From Planctomycetaceae bacterium (GTDB lineage Bacteria > Planctomycetota > Planctomycetia > Planctomycetales > Planctomycetaceae), in contig JAWKTX010000002.1 in NCBI GenBank assembly GCA_041398825.1, positions 434,001 through 498,000 of the forward strand: a stretch of DNA of 64,000 bases, written 5' to 3'. How positions within the stretch are numbered: the stretch's first letter is position 1; the number at the start of each line of letters is the position of its first letter. Below the pieces are notes generated by a model that was given only the letters and a program-made list of their open reading frames with translations, did not search any database and was not told the DNA's origin. Positions 1 through 8,972 of the stretch are shown one piece after another. Both the position numbers and the translations under genes were made by a program.

Positions 1-460
1 CCGGCATCCGTTTCTGATCTGCCGGCAGTTTGTCCTGGTACATCTTCAGTTTATTCGCGGTCTTCAGAGTGTCATCGCCACCGATTGACACCAGCGCGTC
101 GACGCCGATTGACCGTAACCCCTCGTAGACTCGTTTCATCGGTGCAGATTTTTCTGCATCTTCAAGATGTTCGGGAGCAGTGATATGCTTCCCCGGATTG
201 GCTCGGGCTGTGCCGATCAGGATCCCCTGCTTGCTTCGTGTCCGTCGAAGCATAACTTCAGTCAGCTTCATGTAATGGACACCTTCGATCAGCGGCTGAC
301 TGGGGGCAAAATCAATCAGGTTTGAATAACCATATTTGATGCCAACAACTTCAATGCCGTTTTTGATGCAGGAGATCGCACAAGTTGAAATAACTGCATT
401 GGCTGCCGGAGCCGGGCCACCTGCAAACAGCAACGCAACGCGCTTAATACCGTGAGACAT
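1..460 (-). CDS. pfkA: 6-phosphofructokinase, N-terminal part (cut by window edge)
   Basis: ATP- or PPi-dependent phosphofructokinase would phosphorylate fructose-6-phosphate in the cytoplasm, the committing step of glycolysis. The leftward reading frame from the ATG at 458-460 gives about 153 residues and stays open to the window edge, so the C-terminus is missing. Visible family marks are the early glycine-rich loop LLFAGGPAPAANAVI, the GILIGTARANPG segment and the substrate-site region VSIGGDDTLKTANKL. The GGDDT signature (Asp after the double glycine) is typical of PFKs. The GGPAPAANA variant resembles the planctomycete/PPi-type branch more than E. coli PfkA, so the phosphate donor is uncertain. 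The family assignment is solid; the donor is not. Confidence 0.85.
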   Translation of the reverse strand, partial: MSHGIKRVALLFAGGPAPAANAVISTCAISCIKNGIEVVGIKYGYSNLIDFAPSQPLIEGVHYMKLTEVMLRRTRSKQGILIGTARANPGKHITAPEHLEDAEKSAPMKRVYEGLRSIGVDALVSIGGDDTLKTANKLKMYQDKLPADQKRMP

Positions 461-643
461 TGGGAACTAAATCCTTGAAGGCAAAAAGTAACGAGAGGTC
501 ATTTCGCAACCCTGCTCCCTGTAGTGATTCCGGAGAATCCAACGAGTTTCCAGAAGCCTCTCAACTTCCGCGATGGGTTGTGACTTGAATGTGTTGCCGG
601 GAAGGTGGCGGCTGGAAAAGTTTTCCTCCGTCACACAGAGTCG

Positions 644-1270
644 TCAGCGTACGACCTGCCTGTCTCCGTCCCATGCGATTTGTTTCTCACGGTTCACCAC
701 CATGTCCCAGTCCATACGGTGTGGCGGATTCAGGTAGTGACGGAATGCCGCCGACATTTGTCGTGCAACTTCCCAGTAACTGACACCACCAAATCCTGCA
801 CCCAGGGCCGGAAACACAATCGTGTTGATCCGATTTGAATCGAAGTGCTGAGTATTGTGCCGATAGACGGCAAGAAATGCTGCCCAGGTGGCAACATAAA
901 CGTGACCAGTCCCGTCAATCGATCCCGGCACCCTCATTGTTGGAGTGTGAGCGACAAACGGATAATCAGGCGTACCTGTGCTTTGTACGAAACTTGTCCC
1001 GACGGGTTGTTCTCCCAGATATTCATCCATGATTCGAAACTGAATCGACTTCATCAGTTCTTCACCATGGAAACCAACAACTGCGGCGTCAATTCCCGCG
1101 GTCATGATTCCGTAGCAATTACCAGCCGTCACAAAACAGTCGTGTGGCGGCAACTGCTCAAATCGTGTGTTCAGAATCCGCACCTCCGACAGGCCCGAAA
1201 AGTGATTCCTCCAGGCCGAACACATGTGCTCGTCCGGATGGACTAACCACACTTCAACTGGTAACGGCAT
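644..1270 (-). CDS. Macro-domain (Appr-1''-p processing-like) protein
   Basis: Macro domains bind or hydrolyse ADP-ribose derivatives. The family pattern is visible in VTAGNCYGIMTAGIDAAVV (binding loop near the N-terminus) and VFPALGAGFGGVSYWEVARQ (second phosphate-binding loop). The usual Asn-Ala-Ala segment of hydrolytic macro domains is replaced by TAGNCYG, so catalysis is not certain. An in-frame start at 1411 would overlap accC by about 110 bases; the ATG at 1270, 31 bases after the accC stop, is preferred and gives 208 residues. The gene lies last in the apparent peptidase-accB-accC-macro transcription unit. A link to acyl-CoA metabolism is suggested only by position. Confidence 0.72.
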   Translation of the reverse strand: MPLPVEVWLVHPDEHMCSAWRNHFSGLSEVRILNTRFEQLPPHDCFVTAGNCYGIMTAGIDAAVVGFHGEELMKSIQFRIMDEYLGEQPVGTSFVQSTGTPDYPFVAHTPTMRVPGSIDGTGHVYVATWAAFLAVYRHNTQHFDSNRINTIVFPALGAGFGGVSYWEVARQMSAAFRHYLNPPHRMDWDMVVNREKQIAWDGDRQVVR

Positions 1271-1301
1271 TTGAAGGGTTTCTGATGATCCTCTCGATCG
1301 T

Positions 1302-2638
1302 TTACCAGGTTCGTTCGACAAACGTAGTGTCGACAGTTCCTTCAACGAACGCCGAATGGTTAAACATTTTGCGAGCCAGTGGCAGCGTCGTCTGAATTCC
1401 TTCGACCACAAATTCTCTCAAACAACGCTTCATACACTGAATCGATTCGTCCCGCGTGGGTTTGTGGACAATTAGCTTTCCGATCATTGAATCGTAATAC
1501 GGACTGATGCGGTATCCTTCGTACACGTGCGAGTCAAACCGCACTCCCAGACCGCCCGGCAGGCGAAGTTTTGAAATGGTTCCCGGACTTCCTCGGAAGT
1601 CATTGTCCGGGTCTTCTGCATTCACACGCAGTTCGATCGCGGACCCGGTGCACTTGATGTCTTCCTGAGTAAACGGCAACGGTTCTCCGGCTGCTACCAG
1701 AATCTGCTGCTTGATCAGGTCAATCCCCGTCACCATTTCCGTGACGGGATGTTCCACCTGGATTCGGGCGTTGACCTCAATGAAGTAGAAGTTGAAATTC
1801 TTATCCAGAATGAATTCCACCGTACCGGCATTCTGATACCCAGCCTCTTGAATCAGCTTCACGCGCAGTTGCAGATGTTCATACGAACTTCGTGCGGCAG
1901 ATTCGGGGCGGGGCTTTCCTCAATCAGTTTTTGGTGGCGACGCTGCATTGAGCAATCACGTTCCCACAGGTGCACGGCGTTACCATGCGAATCCGCAAGA
2001 ACCTGAACTTCAATGTGGCGTGGCTTTTCGATGTATTTTTCCAGATAGACACCGGCATTCTTGAACGCTTTTTCAGCTTCGGCAGATGCAGCCTGCAGAC
2101 CGGCTCGCAATGAGATTTCATTGCCGGCCACTCGCATACCCTTTCCACCTCCACCCGCCGTAGCCTTAATCAGAACCGGATATCCGATTTTGTCCGCGAT
2201 GCGTACAGCTTCTTCGACATCCGTGATCAGACCATCGCTTCCCGGAACGCATGGCACGCCAGCCTGCATGGCGATTTCGCGTGCGCTCACTTTGTCTCCG
2301 AGCTTTGCCATGGCTTCATGGGGCGGGCCGATGAATTCGATATTGCAGCTTCGGCACACTTCGGCAAAGTGGGCGTTTTCAGCGAGGAATCCATATCCCG
2401 GATGGACGGCCTGAACGTTGCCGACTTCAGCCACACTGATAATCCGATTGATCAGCAGGTAGCTGTCTGATGCTGCCGCCGGGCCGATACACCAGGCTTC
2501 ATCAGCAAGTTCGAGATAATGGGCACCTCGGTCGGCTTCACTGAAGACCGCAACCGTTTCGATACCCAGCTCACGACAGGCACGAATAATTCGAAGGGCG
2601 ATTTCGCCGCGATTCGCAACCAGAATTCGTTGAAACAT
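1302..2638 (-). CDS. accC: Biotin carboxylase of acetyl-CoA carboxylase, split by a frameshift
   Basis: AccC carboxylates the biotin on AccB using ATP and bicarbonate, the first half-reaction of fatty-acid synthesis. The N-terminal part (2638 down to 1859) starts MFQRILVANRGEIALRIIRA and carries the ATP-grasp glycine loop KATAGGGGKGMRV. The C-terminal part (from about 1862) carries the AGTVEF and EVNARIQVEHPVTE segments with catalytic and Mg ligands. The two parts are in different frames. Restoring one base near 1865 joins them, and by eye the spacing between the ESPAP and AGTVEF blocks then matches E. coli and Gram-positive AccC exactly. AccC is normally essential and no second copy is in the window, so sequencing error or a very recent mutation is more likely than a stable pseudogene. 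It follows accB by 27 bases. Confidence 0.9.
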
Positions 2639-2665
2639 GAACGGTTATCTTCCTTGCAGGAGTCG

Positions 2666-3178
2666 TTAGATCGCTTCCAGGCGAAACAGCGGCTGTCCAA
2701 ATTCGACAGCAGCGCCATTCTCTACCAGGATCTCAACAATTCGTCCTGACTTTTCAGCCTTAATTTCGTTGAATACCTTCATGGCTTCGATCGTGCAGAC
2801 CACTGATTCAGGCTTCACCACGGTTCCGATTGTCACGAACGGCGGCTCTTCCGGATTCGGAGCCGCATAGAATGTGCCAACCGTCGGGGCTGAAATTGTA
2901 ATCCCCGCAGGTTTTTCTGCCGGGACCGCAGGAGCTGCCGCCGGTGCCGTTGCTTGTGGTGCGGCAGGAGCCGGTGCGGGCGTCATCATGGGAGCAGCCA
3001 TCGGCATAGCAGCACCGTAATTGACCGTTCGAGGACCGCGTCGGACCTTCCATGATTCCTGCTCGTTCTGCAGATTGGCTTCGGTAACGCCAAACTTCTC
3101 CATTAACTGCAGCAGCTTCCGGAATTTCTCCAGATCAAACGATCCACCTTTGTCTTCGTTTTCGCCGGGCTTTGCCAT
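2666..3178 (-). CDS. accB: Biotin carboxyl carrier protein of acetyl-CoA carboxylase
   Basis: AccB carries the biotin cofactor between the biotin carboxylase and carboxyltransferase. The biotinylation site is clear: CTIEAMKVFNEI, with the modified Lys in AMKV, inside a C-terminal lipoyl-type beta barrel that ends FGQPLFRLEAI. The middle is a long Ala/Pro-rich linker (about residues 55-90), typical for this protein. The frame can be read from a TTG at 3205, but ATG at 3178 (MAKPGENEDKGG), about 11 bases after a GGAGG, seems the better start. accC follows directly, giving the usual accB-accC pair; the neighbouring peptidase gene upstream is a common planctomycete and Gram-positive arrangement. 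Confidence 0.93.
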   Translation of the reverse strand: MAKPGENEDKGGSFDLEKFRKLLQLMEKFGVTEANLQNEQESWKVRRGPRTVNYGAAMPMAAPMMTPAPAPAAPQATAPAAAPAVPAEKPAGITISAPTVGTFYAAPNPEEPPFVTIGTVVKPESVVCTIEAMKVFNEIKAEKSGRIVEILVENGAAVEFGQPLFRLEAI

Positions 3179-3382
3179 TGAGTCCATTGCCTCCAGAGAC
3201 GCCAAATCTTACCCCGTCAATGCGGGGGGAATGAATTGCTGAAACGCCCAATTGCGGGATGCATCGGCGGCGGATGATTCACAGCCAGCGTGCAGTGTGT
3301 GCACGTCGAACCGCGCGGAATTCCTCCGCAGACCGCCGATACGGTGCAAAGCTTCGTGGAGTTTGCCCATTTATGCAAGGAA

Positions 3383-4480
3383 TCAGACGATTGACGACTC
3401 GAAATCCCGAGGAACGGAGGACATAACCTCACATCCATCCTGCGTGACCAGTACATCGTCCTCAATCCGGACACCAAACTTGCCGGGAAGATAGATGCCC
3501 GGTTCCACCGTCACCACCATTCCAACCTCGAACACCTGAGTCGCAAGGGGGCTCATGCGTACAGATTCGTGGATCTCAAGACCGAACCCGTGGCCCAGTC
3601 CGTGACCAAAATATTTCCCGAATCCAGCGTCAGCAATCATTCCCCGGGCGATCGCGTCAACCGCCCGGCACTCCACACCGGGACGAATGGCCGCGATTGC
3701 GGCCTGCTGGGCCTGCAACACCGTCCCATAGACCCGCTGCATCTGCCGAGTTGGTTTAGCGGTAAAGAAGACGCGAGTAAGGTCGCTTCGGTAGCCACTG
3801 GGAACCGCTGCGCCCCAGTCAATCAGCAGTGCAGGACTATCGCCTACGCAACGATGCCCCGCATGCGCATGTGGCAGTGCGCCAGTGGGACCGACTCCAA
3901 TGATTGGCTCGAAGGCCGGTCCCGTTGCCCCGAAATCGCGCATGGCGGCTTCCAGAGCGTAACGGATTTGTATTTCTGTCAGATCCGGTCGCAAAGTGCT
4001 GCGGACCACTCCGATCCCGCGCTCGGCGATCCGAATGGCTTCACGTGTTTGCTCCAGTTCCCATTTATCTTTCACAGCCCGCAGCGTCTCAACGACGCCG
4101 CTGCACGCCGTCAGTTCCGTGGATGGCAAATGTTCCGAGATCGTCTGGTGCTGAGCAAATGAGAGGTGGTCAGATTCGAATGCCAGCCGGCTTACTTTCG
4201 CTTTTCGGCAGACGTCAGCAATCACGTCGTTCATCGTGCGCGATGCATCACGAATGATGACCTCCAGGTCTGCACATTCTTCGGCCAGCTGAGTTTCATA
4301 CCGAGTATCGCTGAGCATGAATGCATGCGAACCGGTCAGCAGTAACCACGACGAATCTCCGGTGAACCCTGTCAGATAGCGGACATTAGCCAGACCGGAC
4401 ACCAGAATCGCATCGACCGAAAGGGACTTTAACTGACGTGTGACTTTACTGCGGCGAGCGGAATGATTGGGAGACGACAT
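3383..4480 (-). CDS. Xaa-Pro aminopeptidase-type M24 metallopeptidase
   Basis: A cytoplasmic M24 (pita-bread) metallopeptidase, most like the 350-residue Xaa-Pro dipeptidase/aminopeptidase group (YqhT/PepQ type), removing residues before proline. At 365 residues it has full length. The N-terminal creatinase-like domain (about 1-125) is followed by the catalytic domain with the five metal ligands: Asp in LIDWGA, Asp in YRSDLTR, His in GHGLGHGFG, Glu in VTVEPGIYLPG and Glu in VRIEDDVLV. No signal peptide is seen. It is the first gene of the unit leading into accB and accC with a 204-base gap. The pairing of this peptidase with acc genes (and elsewhere with efp) is a recurrent bacterial arrangement. 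Confidence 0.9.
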   Translation of the reverse strand: MSSPNHSARRSKVTRQLKSLSVDAILVSGLANVRYLTGFTGDSSWLLLTGSHAFMLSDTRYETQLAEECADLEVIIRDASRTMNDVIADVCRKAKVSRLAFESDHLSFAQHQTISEHLPSTELTACSGVVETLRAVKDKWELEQTREAIRIAERGIGVVRSTLRPDLTEIQIRYALEAAMRDFGATGPAFEPIIGVGPTGALPHAHAGHRCVGDSPALLIDWGAAVPSGYRSDLTRVFFTAKPTRQMQRVYGTVLQAQQAAIAAIRPGVECRAVDAIARGMIADAGFGKYFGHGLGHGFGLEIHESVRMSPLATQVFEVGMVVTVEPGIYLPGKFGVRIEDDVLVTQDGCEVMSSVPRDFESSIV

Positions 4481-4526
4481 GAAGAGGGTCTTTCAGACTC
4501 GAACCAGACATAATAGGTCAGTGCAC

Positions 4527-4589
4527 TTAACCCGTGGCGCAAAAAGATCTCTTCAGGCCGAATGGCTCTGCTTTTCCGCCACGGGTCAA
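4527..4589. repeat. REP-like hairpin, TTAACCCGTGGC family
   Basis: Two 13-base arms (TTAACCCGTGGCG at 4527 and its near-complement ending TCAA at 4589, one mismatch) enclose about 37 bases. The same core, TTAACCCGTGGC, forms the hairpin at 35347-35417, and its right arm alone is at 26701-26714. It lies between the galM stop and the peptidase start. A dispersed intergenic palindrome of REP type is the simplest reading. Confidence 0.65.
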
Positions 4590-4647
4590 TCCATCCAGCA
4601 GGCGACCTGGTTTCGGCCGCCTGATCTCTGGATCAACAATGCACCAA

Positions 4648-5832
4648 CTATTCTTTGGCCTCGACCGGGCCGGCAGATTTTTGAGTGCCAGCAGTGCCTT
4701 CCGCGCCTTCCACTGCAAACTGATAAGCCGTTGTCGATTCGAAGGTTTCCCCGGGCTTCAGGATCGTGTTCGGGAAGTTAGGATGGTTGACGGAGTCCGG
4801 ATAATGTTGCGTTTCCAGGCACAGTGCAGAGCGGTGGGCGTAGACCTTGCCCCCTTTGCCCTTTTGGCCTTTCAGAAAGTTGCCCGAATAAAACTGAATC
4901 CCGGGCTGATCGGTCATGACACGCATAATTCGGCCTGAAGTTTTCTCTTTCAGGACGGCAGCCAGGCCCAGCCTCTGGTCAGCTTCCTTTTCGTTCAGGA
5001 CGAAGTTGTGGTCATACCCAATCGCGCCAGTATCGTTCAATGGCTCAATGCGTTTGCCGATCGGCGTCGGCTTGCGGAAATCCAGTTCCGTTCCTTCGAC
5101 AGATTCGATCTTACCCGTTGGAATCAGCGTTTCGTCGGTTGGTGTGTATCGATCTGCATTCAGACGAAGCACATGATCAAGCACCGTCGCGCTGCCTTCA
5201 CCCGCCAGATTGAAATAGGCGTGGTTTGTCAGATTGACAGGAGTGGCTTGATCTGAAGTCGCCTTGTAGCTGATAGCGATCCGATTTTGATCGGCCGGGA
5301 CAAAGAAACTCACAGTCACGTCCAGGTTGCCGGGATACCCTTCTTCTCCGTCCGGGCTCGTGTAGGAGAATCGGACGCCCTGGCCTTTGTCATTGCTGTA
5401 AGGCTTTGCCTTCCAGACGACCTTGTCCAGACTTCGCTCTACTCCCCCATGCAGATGGTTGGGTTCATTGTTGATGGCCAGAGTATATTCTTTGCCGTCC
5501 AGAGTGAACTTGCCTTTTGCGATGCGATTACACACCCGACCTGTTGTGCACCCGAAGTACTGGTTATCTTCAGATTCATAGCCGCTGACGTCGTCAAAAC
5601 CCAGCAAAACGTCGGCGTTTTTGCCGTCTTTGTCCGGCACGTGCAACTGAACCAAAGTGGCGCCTCGAGTCATGATTCTTGCAACCAGACCCTTGTCGCT
5701 TTTCAGGGTAATCAAATCGACGGCTTCACCCGACTTTGTCTTGCCAAACGGTTCAACAGTCGGTTCAGCGCCAGAAGAAACGGATGACATCCAAACAGCT
5801 CCGACAATCAAAGAAAAACAGAAAGCTTTCAT
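4648..5832 (-). CDS. galM: Galactose mutarotase / aldose 1-epimerase, exported
   Basis: Interconverts alpha and beta anomers of aldoses. The start is set at ATG 5832 because a signal peptide follows at once (MKAFCFSLIVGAVWMSSVSSGAEP); the open frame extends further upstream without reason. Mature residues show the family pattern: ATLVQLHVPDKDGK, GRVCNRIAKGKF, the substrate-binding NNEPNHLHGG with catalytic His, TNHAYFNLAG with the second His, and YSGNFL near the end with GETFESTTAYQF containing the catalytic Glu. The length of 394 residues is normal for the secreted version, which acts in the periplasm on sugars from extracellular polymers. It is alone between the peptidase unit and metG. Confidence 0.92.
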   Translation of the reverse strand: MKAFCFSLIVGAVWMSSVSSGAEPTVEPFGKTKSGEAVDLITLKSDKGLVARIMTRGATLVQLHVPDKDGKNADVLLGFDDVSGYESEDNQYFGCTTGRVCNRIAKGKFTLDGKEYTLAINNEPNHLHGGVERSLDKVVWKAKPYSNDKGQGVRFSYTSPDGEEGYPGNLDVTVSFFVPADQNRIAISYKATSDQATPVNLTNHAYFNLAGEGSATVLDHVLRLNADRYTPTDETLIPTGKIESVEGTELDFRKPTPIGKRIEPLNDTGAIGYDHNFVLNEKEADQRLGLAAVLKEKTSGRIMRVMTDQPGIQFYSGNFLKGQKGKGGKVYAHRSALCLETQHYPDSVNHPNFPNTILKPGETFESTTAYQFAVEGAEGTAGTQKSAGPVEAKE

Positions 5833-6364
5833 CGAGACATTCGCCTTTCGTGGAAGAAACATCTTTGCAGGCGGATTAGAAGCGACCTGCGTCAGCCTGG
5901 CAAGCGATGCCCTGGAATGGTGAAAACGCCCCACGCATTGCCAGAGCCTAAGGTTTCCGATCCGCGTTCGACATTCGAGAGCCTCGAGCGTCACTGGCGC
6001 AGCCTGCCAGCACCTGGCATCATTCTGAACTCGTGAAATGATCGGCCCGAGAACTGAGGCGATGGAGCCGTGTCAAATCGGACCGAACGATTTCATTGGT
6101 GGCTGCTCGGTCGGTGCCGGAGAATGGGCGACCCATTCTCCGGAGCAGACTCAACCCGGCGACATGCCACCGACGCATGGCATCGAAACTAACTTAGCTG
6201 TCCGTTGCAAAACCGGGAGCAAAACCGGGACAGGCAGGCAGGACGACCGGAAACCGTCGTGTTTTAAGGTCTCCTGTTCGAGCCAGTCCCGTTTTTCAAC
6301 GGGGGCCACTAAACTAACGGTCGCATCTGTGGTCAGGAATGCACCGTTGTGATCGCTGGCGTCA
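5833..6364. other. Intergenic region with a 12-bp-arm palindrome
   Basis: No convincing gene is seen between galM and metG. A perfect inverted repeat lies at 6117-6143 (CCGGAGAATGGG, 3-base centre CGA, then the complement). It has no T-run, so it is not a classical terminator for metG but could still stop or stabilise the metG message. A small hairpin CCCGTT/AACGGG near 6284-6299 is the other structure, closer to the metG stop. Confidence 0.5.
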
Positions 6365-8427
6365 TCAATGAACGCGCTGTCCCGGGACGGATCCCGAATC
6401 CGGCGAAAGAAGAAAGACTTCTGTGCCGCCACTTCCGCTGGCACAAACCATCCCCTGGCTCAATCCAAACTTCATCTGCCGCGGTTTCAGATTAGCGACG
6501 CAGATCACCAGGCGGCCAACAAGATCTTCCGGTTTGTACGCCGCTTTGATACCGGCAAATACATTGCGAGTTTCGCCGCCTCCGAGAGAAAGAGTCAACT
6601 GAAGTAACTTGTTGGCACCTTCCACGTGATTCGCTTCAATGACGCGAGCCACCCGCAGGTCCACTTTGACGAAGTCATCAATGGTGCATTCATCAGCCAG
6701 TGGTTCGTTCGCCAGAGCATCTCCGGCATCCTTCCATTGGTCGGCTGCGTGAAATGTCGGGCCGGTAGCTTCTGCTTCGGAAGCGTTTTCTTCCTTACTT
6801 TCTTCGATCATGGCTTTAACCTGAGTTTCCTCAATCCTTTTCATCAAGTGTTGAAACGCACTGACCGGAGAACCAGTCAGCGGCGTTTGTGAATCGCTCC
6901 AGTGTTTGATCGGTGCATTCAGCAGCTCAGCCGTTTGCTGCGCCAGATTTGGCAGCACAGGTGCCAGATACGTGACGATCTGCCGAAACAGGTTTAGTGT
7001 CACCGTGCAGACATCACGCAGTTCAGCCGATCGTTCGGCATCTTTACGAATGACCCATGGCTGTTTGTCGTCGACGTATTTGTTGGCTCGATCAGCCAAC
7101 GCCATGATTTCTCTCATGGCTGCGTTGTAATTGCAGTCTTCATAGAACGCTGCAATCGCATCCCCCCGCTCGGCGGCGTGGGTGAACAGTTCGTCGTCGT
7201 CCGGGTAGACGTCAGACAGGTTCTGGCCTGAAAGAAACTTTGCACAACGGCTGGCCAGGTTGACAACCTTGCCCACCAGATCCACGTTGACCTTGGTCAC
7301 AAATTCATCCAGGTTCAGATCGATATCATCCAGTCCGGAACCAAGCTTGGTCGCGTAGTAGTAACGCAGTGCCGCCGGATCCAGATGATTCAGATACGTC
7401 GAAGCCATGACGAACGTACCCCGCGACTTGCTCATCTTCTCCCCGGCCACCGTCAAAAATCCGTGGATGTGAACCTTGCAGGGAAGATTGTGCCCGGCCG
7501 TTTTCAGCATGCCCGGCCAGAACAGAGTGTGGAAGTAGGTAATGTCCTTGCCGATGAAATGGTGAATCTCTGCTTTTGAATCCTGCCCCCACCAGTCGTC
7601 CAGGCGTTCTCCCCGGCGTTTGCACCATTCCAGGGTCGAAGCAATATAGCCAATCGGTGCATCGAACCAGACGTACCAGTAGTTGCCGGGGCTGTCGGGG
7701 ATTTCGAAACCAAAATAGGGAGCCGGTCTGGAAATGTCCCAGTCGCGCAGCGGATCACCCAGAAAGTGGCCCTTCAGATAATTAGCAATTTCCGGTTGAA
7801 GATGTTCACCCGACTGGCTCCATTCATTCAGAAAACCATGCAGCTGTTCAAGCTCAATAAACAGGTGCTTAGCTGTGCGAACTTCCGGTGTCGCGCCGGA
7901 TAAAACGCTTCTGGGATCAATCAGATCGGCGGGAGTATAAGCCGCGCCACACTTGCTGCAGTTGTCCCCGGCTGATCGGTCGTCCTGCACTTTGGGCATG
8001 TGCCTCGAACAAAGCGGTCTGCCAGAAACGTACCTGCATCCGGGTCAAACAGCTGCTCAACATCTTTCTCAACGACCAGGCCAGCCTTTCGGATTTCGCT
8101 CCAGATTCGGTCGCAGCATTCGCGATTCTCCGGACTATTGGTACTTCCGTAGTTGTCGAATTCGATTGAGAATCCACCAAAGTCTTTCAGGTGCGATTCT
8201 CGCATATCGGCAATGACCTCTTCTTCGCTGCGACCTTCACGGCGCGCCCGGATCATGATAGCCGTTCCGTGGGTATCATCTGCGCAGAAGAAACGACAGT
8301 TGTTGCCTCGCAGCTTCTGAAATCGTACCCAAATGTCGGTTTGGATATATTCCACAAGGTGGCCAATATGAATGTGCCCGTTCGCGTAGGGCAACGCGGC
8401 AGTCACCAGAATTTGTCGCTCAGACAT
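6365..8427 (-). CDS. metG: Methionyl-tRNA synthetase, split by a one-base frameshift
   Basis: MetRS charges tRNA-Met. The N-terminal piece from ATG 8427 has the class-I HIGH motif in ALPYANGHIHIGHL; the rest carries the KMSKS motif (GEKMSKSRG), the anticodon-binding helical domain and a C-terminal EMAP/Trbp tRNA-binding domain (VDLRVARVIEANHVEGANKL, ending FLLSPDSGSVPGQRVH). The zinc-knuckle pairs CPKC and CSKC fall on opposite sides of a frame change at 7966-7969, a run of four C on the + strand. One more base in this run restores DQPGDNCSKC. The gene is otherwise full length (about 687 residues) and essential in bacteria, so a homopolymer sequencing error is the best explanation. An in-frame start at 8472 exists, but MSERQILVTAALPYANG is the family start. 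Confidence 0.92.
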
Positions 8428-8972
8428 GAAGTTAACCTGTTCCTGATCAATCGCTCGACGATTCGCCTGCAACGGTATTACGACGCAAATTCACGCGTCC
8501 CGGCGAAAACCTGACCTGGCTGCATTCGCCGTTTGATTCGGGAAGCACCAATTTCCGCGCGAATTGAACAGAACACGACACGGTGGGTCAACCGGCGTTC
8601 GGATTTCTTTGATCATGCACGAAAACGGATGAAGCTGACCGTGTTGAAATTTGCCGGCGCCCTGCCTGCATCGACGAGTGCTGACATTCATGTCGGGGGG
8701 CCATCCAGTTTCGGATCCAGCCCGAACGGAATGCGTGGGAATTCTGCGGCGAAACTCTGCCTCTCTATCGAACGGGATTTGAATTCGCCACCGAAAACAA
8801 TCGAATCATTCAGGCAGGATATCCTGCCTGAGTGTCCAAATCTGGTTATTACTTGCCGGGCTGCGGCGTTTGGGGAGTTGGTAAATCACGGGATTAGCGT
8901 TAATCTACCCTACTGCAGCCTTGACGAACGACATTTGACGATCTCAATCCGGATTCACCTCACTGGAAAGTT
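8428..8972. other. Intergenic region with a 20-bp perfect palindrome
   Basis: Divergent spacer between metG and the unknown gene at 8973. No gene is supported. A perfect 20-base palindrome, CAGGCAGGATATCCTGCCTG, lies at 8811-8830, about 140 bases before the start of the unknown gene. It could be an operator or a dispersed palindrome; no T-run follows it. Confidence 0.45.

Noticed and set aside
644..1411. Longer macro-domain frame starting at 1411.
   Set aside because: It would overlap the accC end by about 110 bases and the extra 47 residues are the accC region read in another frame; ATG 1270 is sufficient.
6117..6143. Intrinsic terminator of metG.
   Set aside because: The palindrome has no T-run on either side and is more than 200 bases from the metG stop.
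6230..6320. A tRNA-like stretch with GTTCGAGCC near 6276.
   Set aside because: The T-stem does not pair over five bases and no acceptor or anticodon arm could be built on either strand.
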